Positions 62,555 to 64,000 of a stretch of DNA of 64,000 bases are shown here, piece after piece. The position numbers were made by a program, and so were the translations under genes. Under the pieces are notes generated by a model. It was given only the letters and a program-made list of their open reading frames with translations. It was not told the origin of the DNA and ran no database searches. This DNA comes from Sediminibacterium soli (GTDB lineage: Bacteria > Bacteroidota > Bacteroidia > Chitinophagales > Chitinophagaceae): NCBI RefSeq assembly GCF_009939225.1, contig NZ_JAACJR010000008.1, positions 1,299,107-1,363,106 on the forward strand, written 5' to 3'. The number at the start of each line of letters is the position of its first letter. Within the stretch, counting starts at the first letter, position 1.

Positions 62555-64000
62555 TTAGTTCAAACGGTAATGCGCGGCAAGCGTTTCAAAAGCGGCCACC
62601 TGCTGGTTGATCCAGTTCCCGTCTTTGTGCAGCACATCGGCCATGACTTCGGCCACCGGCCGTGCAATGCGTATGCTTTCTTCCGCGTCCAGCAGCAGGG
62701 TGCGGGTACGGCGGGCAAGCACATCCTCCACCGTTCTGGCCATCTCGTGTTCAACAGCCCAGCGTACCTGCGCTTCGTGCACATACAGTTCTTTGCTGAG
62801 CCACCGGTCCTGGTGTGCGTTCATGGTTTCTTTCAGCTTATTGAGGTCAGATCCATAATAATACAGCGGATCCTTCCTGTCAGCCGCATTATCCGATCCG
62901 TGGATAGGAAGCGAGGCCGTGGCCGTTGGCAGCCGCTGCCAGCCCAGTTCTTTTTCCACGCGACCGATCAGGTCTTCTCCCATCTTGCGGTAGGTGGTCC
63001 ATTTACCGCCCAGGATGGTGAAGAGCTGCGAGCCGGATACGATGATCTTATGGCTGCGCGATATCTCCTTGGTTTTCTTTCCTTCTCCCTGCGATGCGGC
63101 AAGCGGACGCAGTCCGGCAAATACGCTTTTCACATCAGAACGCTGCGGCTGTTCGCTGAGGTAGGCGCCGGCGGTCTGCAGTATAAAGGTGATCTCTTTC
63201 TCCAGGGCCACCGGCTCCAGGCTGGCATGTTCAACCGGTGTATCGGTGGTACCCACCACCAGTTTATCGTGCCAGGGTACGGCGAACAGCACACGGCCAT
63301 CGGCCGTCTTAGGTATCATCAGCGCGTGGTCGGAAGGAAAGAATTTCCTGTCGAGCACCAGGTGCACGCCCTGGCTTACCCGGATGGTTTTGTGTGCAGC
63401 GCTGTTATCCATCCTGAGGATATCGTCCACAAACACGCCCGTGGCATTGATTACTGCTTTTGCCTTCACTGTGTATACGGTGCCGGTTTCGGTATCTGTT
63501 GCGGTAACACCGGATAGGCGGTTCCCCGTTTTCAGTAAACCGGTTACCGCCATGTAGTTGAGCGCGCAGCCACCTTTCTCGAAAATGGTCTGCGCCAGGT
63601 TTATCGCCAGCCGGGAATCATCAAACTGCCCGTCGTGGTACGATACGCCGCCGAGCAGTCCCTCTGTTTTTACACCCGGCATTTGTTTCAGCGCTTCACC
63701 GCGTGCGATAAACCCCGAAGGACCCAGGCTCATACGACCGGATATCCAGTCGTACAGCTTTAGCCCGATGGTATATTTAAGCCTGTCGGACAAACTGTAA
63801 ACGGGGATGATGAAATGCTGGTTACGCACCAGGTGCGGAGCGTTGCGGTGCAGCAACCCTCTTTCGATACTTGCTTCCCGTACCAGGGCAATATCGCCCT
63901 GCGCCAGGTAGCGCACCCCCCCATGTACCAGTTTGGTGCTTTTACTGGAAGTGGATTTGGCAAAATCCGACTGTTCGAGCAGCAGGGTCCTGTACCCCTT
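62555..64000 (-). CDS. glpD: glycerol-3-phosphate dehydrogenase (FAD), 5' end cut by window edge
   Basis: 481 residues visible, running in frame through the right edge. It oxidises glycerol 3-phosphate to dihydroxyacetone phosphate with FAD at the membrane and feeds the quinone pool. Visible: the FAD-binding region FAKSTSSKSTKLVHGGVRYL, NATGVFVDDILRMDN, VPWHDKLVVGTTDTP and the C-terminal PRD-like cap. The N-terminal FAD-binding GGG motif lies outside. First gene of the glpD-glpK-glpF set. Confidence 0.95.
   Translation of the reverse strand, partial: KGYRTLLLEQSDFAKSTSSKSTKLVHGGVRYLAQGDIALVREASIERGLLHRNAPHLVRNQHFIIPVYSLSDRLKYTIGLKLYDWISGRMSLGPSGFIARGEALKQMPGVKTEGLLGGVSYHDGQFDDSRLAINLAQTIFEKGGCALNYMAVTGLLKTGNRLSGVTATDTETGTVYTVKAKAVINATGVFVDDILRMDNSAAHKTIRVSQGVHLVLDRKFFPSDHALMIPKTADGRVLFAVPWHDKLVVGTTDTPVEHASLEPVALEKEITFILQTAGAYLSEQPQRSDVKSVFAGLRPLAASQGEGKKTKEISRSHKIIVSGSQLFTILGGKWTTYRKMGEDLIGRVEKELGWQRLPTATASLPIHGSDNAADRKDPLYYYGSDLNKLKETMNAHQDRWLSKELYVHEAQVRWAVEHEMARTVEDVLARRTRTLLLDAEESIRIARPVAEVMADVLHKDGNWINQQVAAFETLAAHYRLN

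Overview
The window looks like a piece of chromosome from a Bacteroidota bacterium, most likely family Chitinophagaceae. The signs are at least ten clear -7 boxes of the Bacteroidota type (TAnnTTTG) just upstream of gene starts, gliding genes gldA and gldB, the eno-ftsB order, an E1 alpha/beta fusion, a CreD/winged-helix locus, and many exported proteins with -Q or lipoprotein signal peptides. There are no rRNA or tRNA genes, no CRISPR array, no insertion sequence and no phage gene. About 51 protein genes are supported, two of them cut by the window edges.

Layout. 0-4.3 kb: an edge-truncated exported protein, pyruvate dehydrogenase E2 (pdhC) and isocitrate dehydrogenase. 4.5-12.1 kb: apaG, gldB, nadE, a universal stress protein, a thiolase, pyrD and a TerC membrane protein. 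12.2-14.6 kb: a membrane protein, a winged-helix regulator and CreD, linked by two near-identical palindromes. 14.7-22.1 kb: diacylglycerol kinase and a DUF1361 protein, a large TolB-like/outer-membrane barrel protein, an MBL hydrolase, and a 717-residue exported protein whose C-terminus looks like a clan CD (caspase/gingipain-type) cysteine peptidase. 22.2-26.2 kb: a PhoB/PhoR-like two-component pair followed by a DUF47 regulator and a Pit phosphate transporter. 26.3-29.2 kb: galE, an exported unknown and prfA. 29.3-34.4 kb: a three-gene hydrolase operon (D-aminoacylase, M19 dipeptidase, penicillin acylase).

34.7-46.8 kb: a zinc metalloprotease, a Lys/Ala-rich histone H1-like protein, an esterase, a metallophosphoesterase-PQQ propeller fusion, a CoA-binding protein, a serine hydrolase, the fused 2-oxoacid dehydrogenase E1, Bax inhibitor-1 and a polysaccharide deacetylase. 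47-54.6 kb: a 2-oxoacid:ferredoxin oxidoreductase alpha subunit without its beta partner, a FUSC membrane protein, a YjbR protein, endonuclease III with an apparent CTG start, a small anti-sigma-like protein, ftsB and eno. 54.9-64 kb: gldA, a DUF6814-like small membrane protein with an MFS symporter, acetyl-CoA synthetase, and the glycerol genes glpD (cut), glpK and glpF.

The genes are mostly central metabolism and envelope functions. Acs, the thiolase, PDH E2, IDH and the E1 fusion all feed acetyl-CoA and the TCA cycle; glpFKD brings glycerol into glycolysis above enolase. The most unusual non-coding feature is the number of dispersed intergenic palindromes: at least six unrelated families, including inverted arrays of an exact 10-bp unit. 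The best leads for new biology are the caspase-like exported protein, the shared operator around the winged-helix/CreD locus, and the D-aminoacylase/M19/penicillin acylase operon. All calls rest on reading the sequence and family knowledge; no database search was run.
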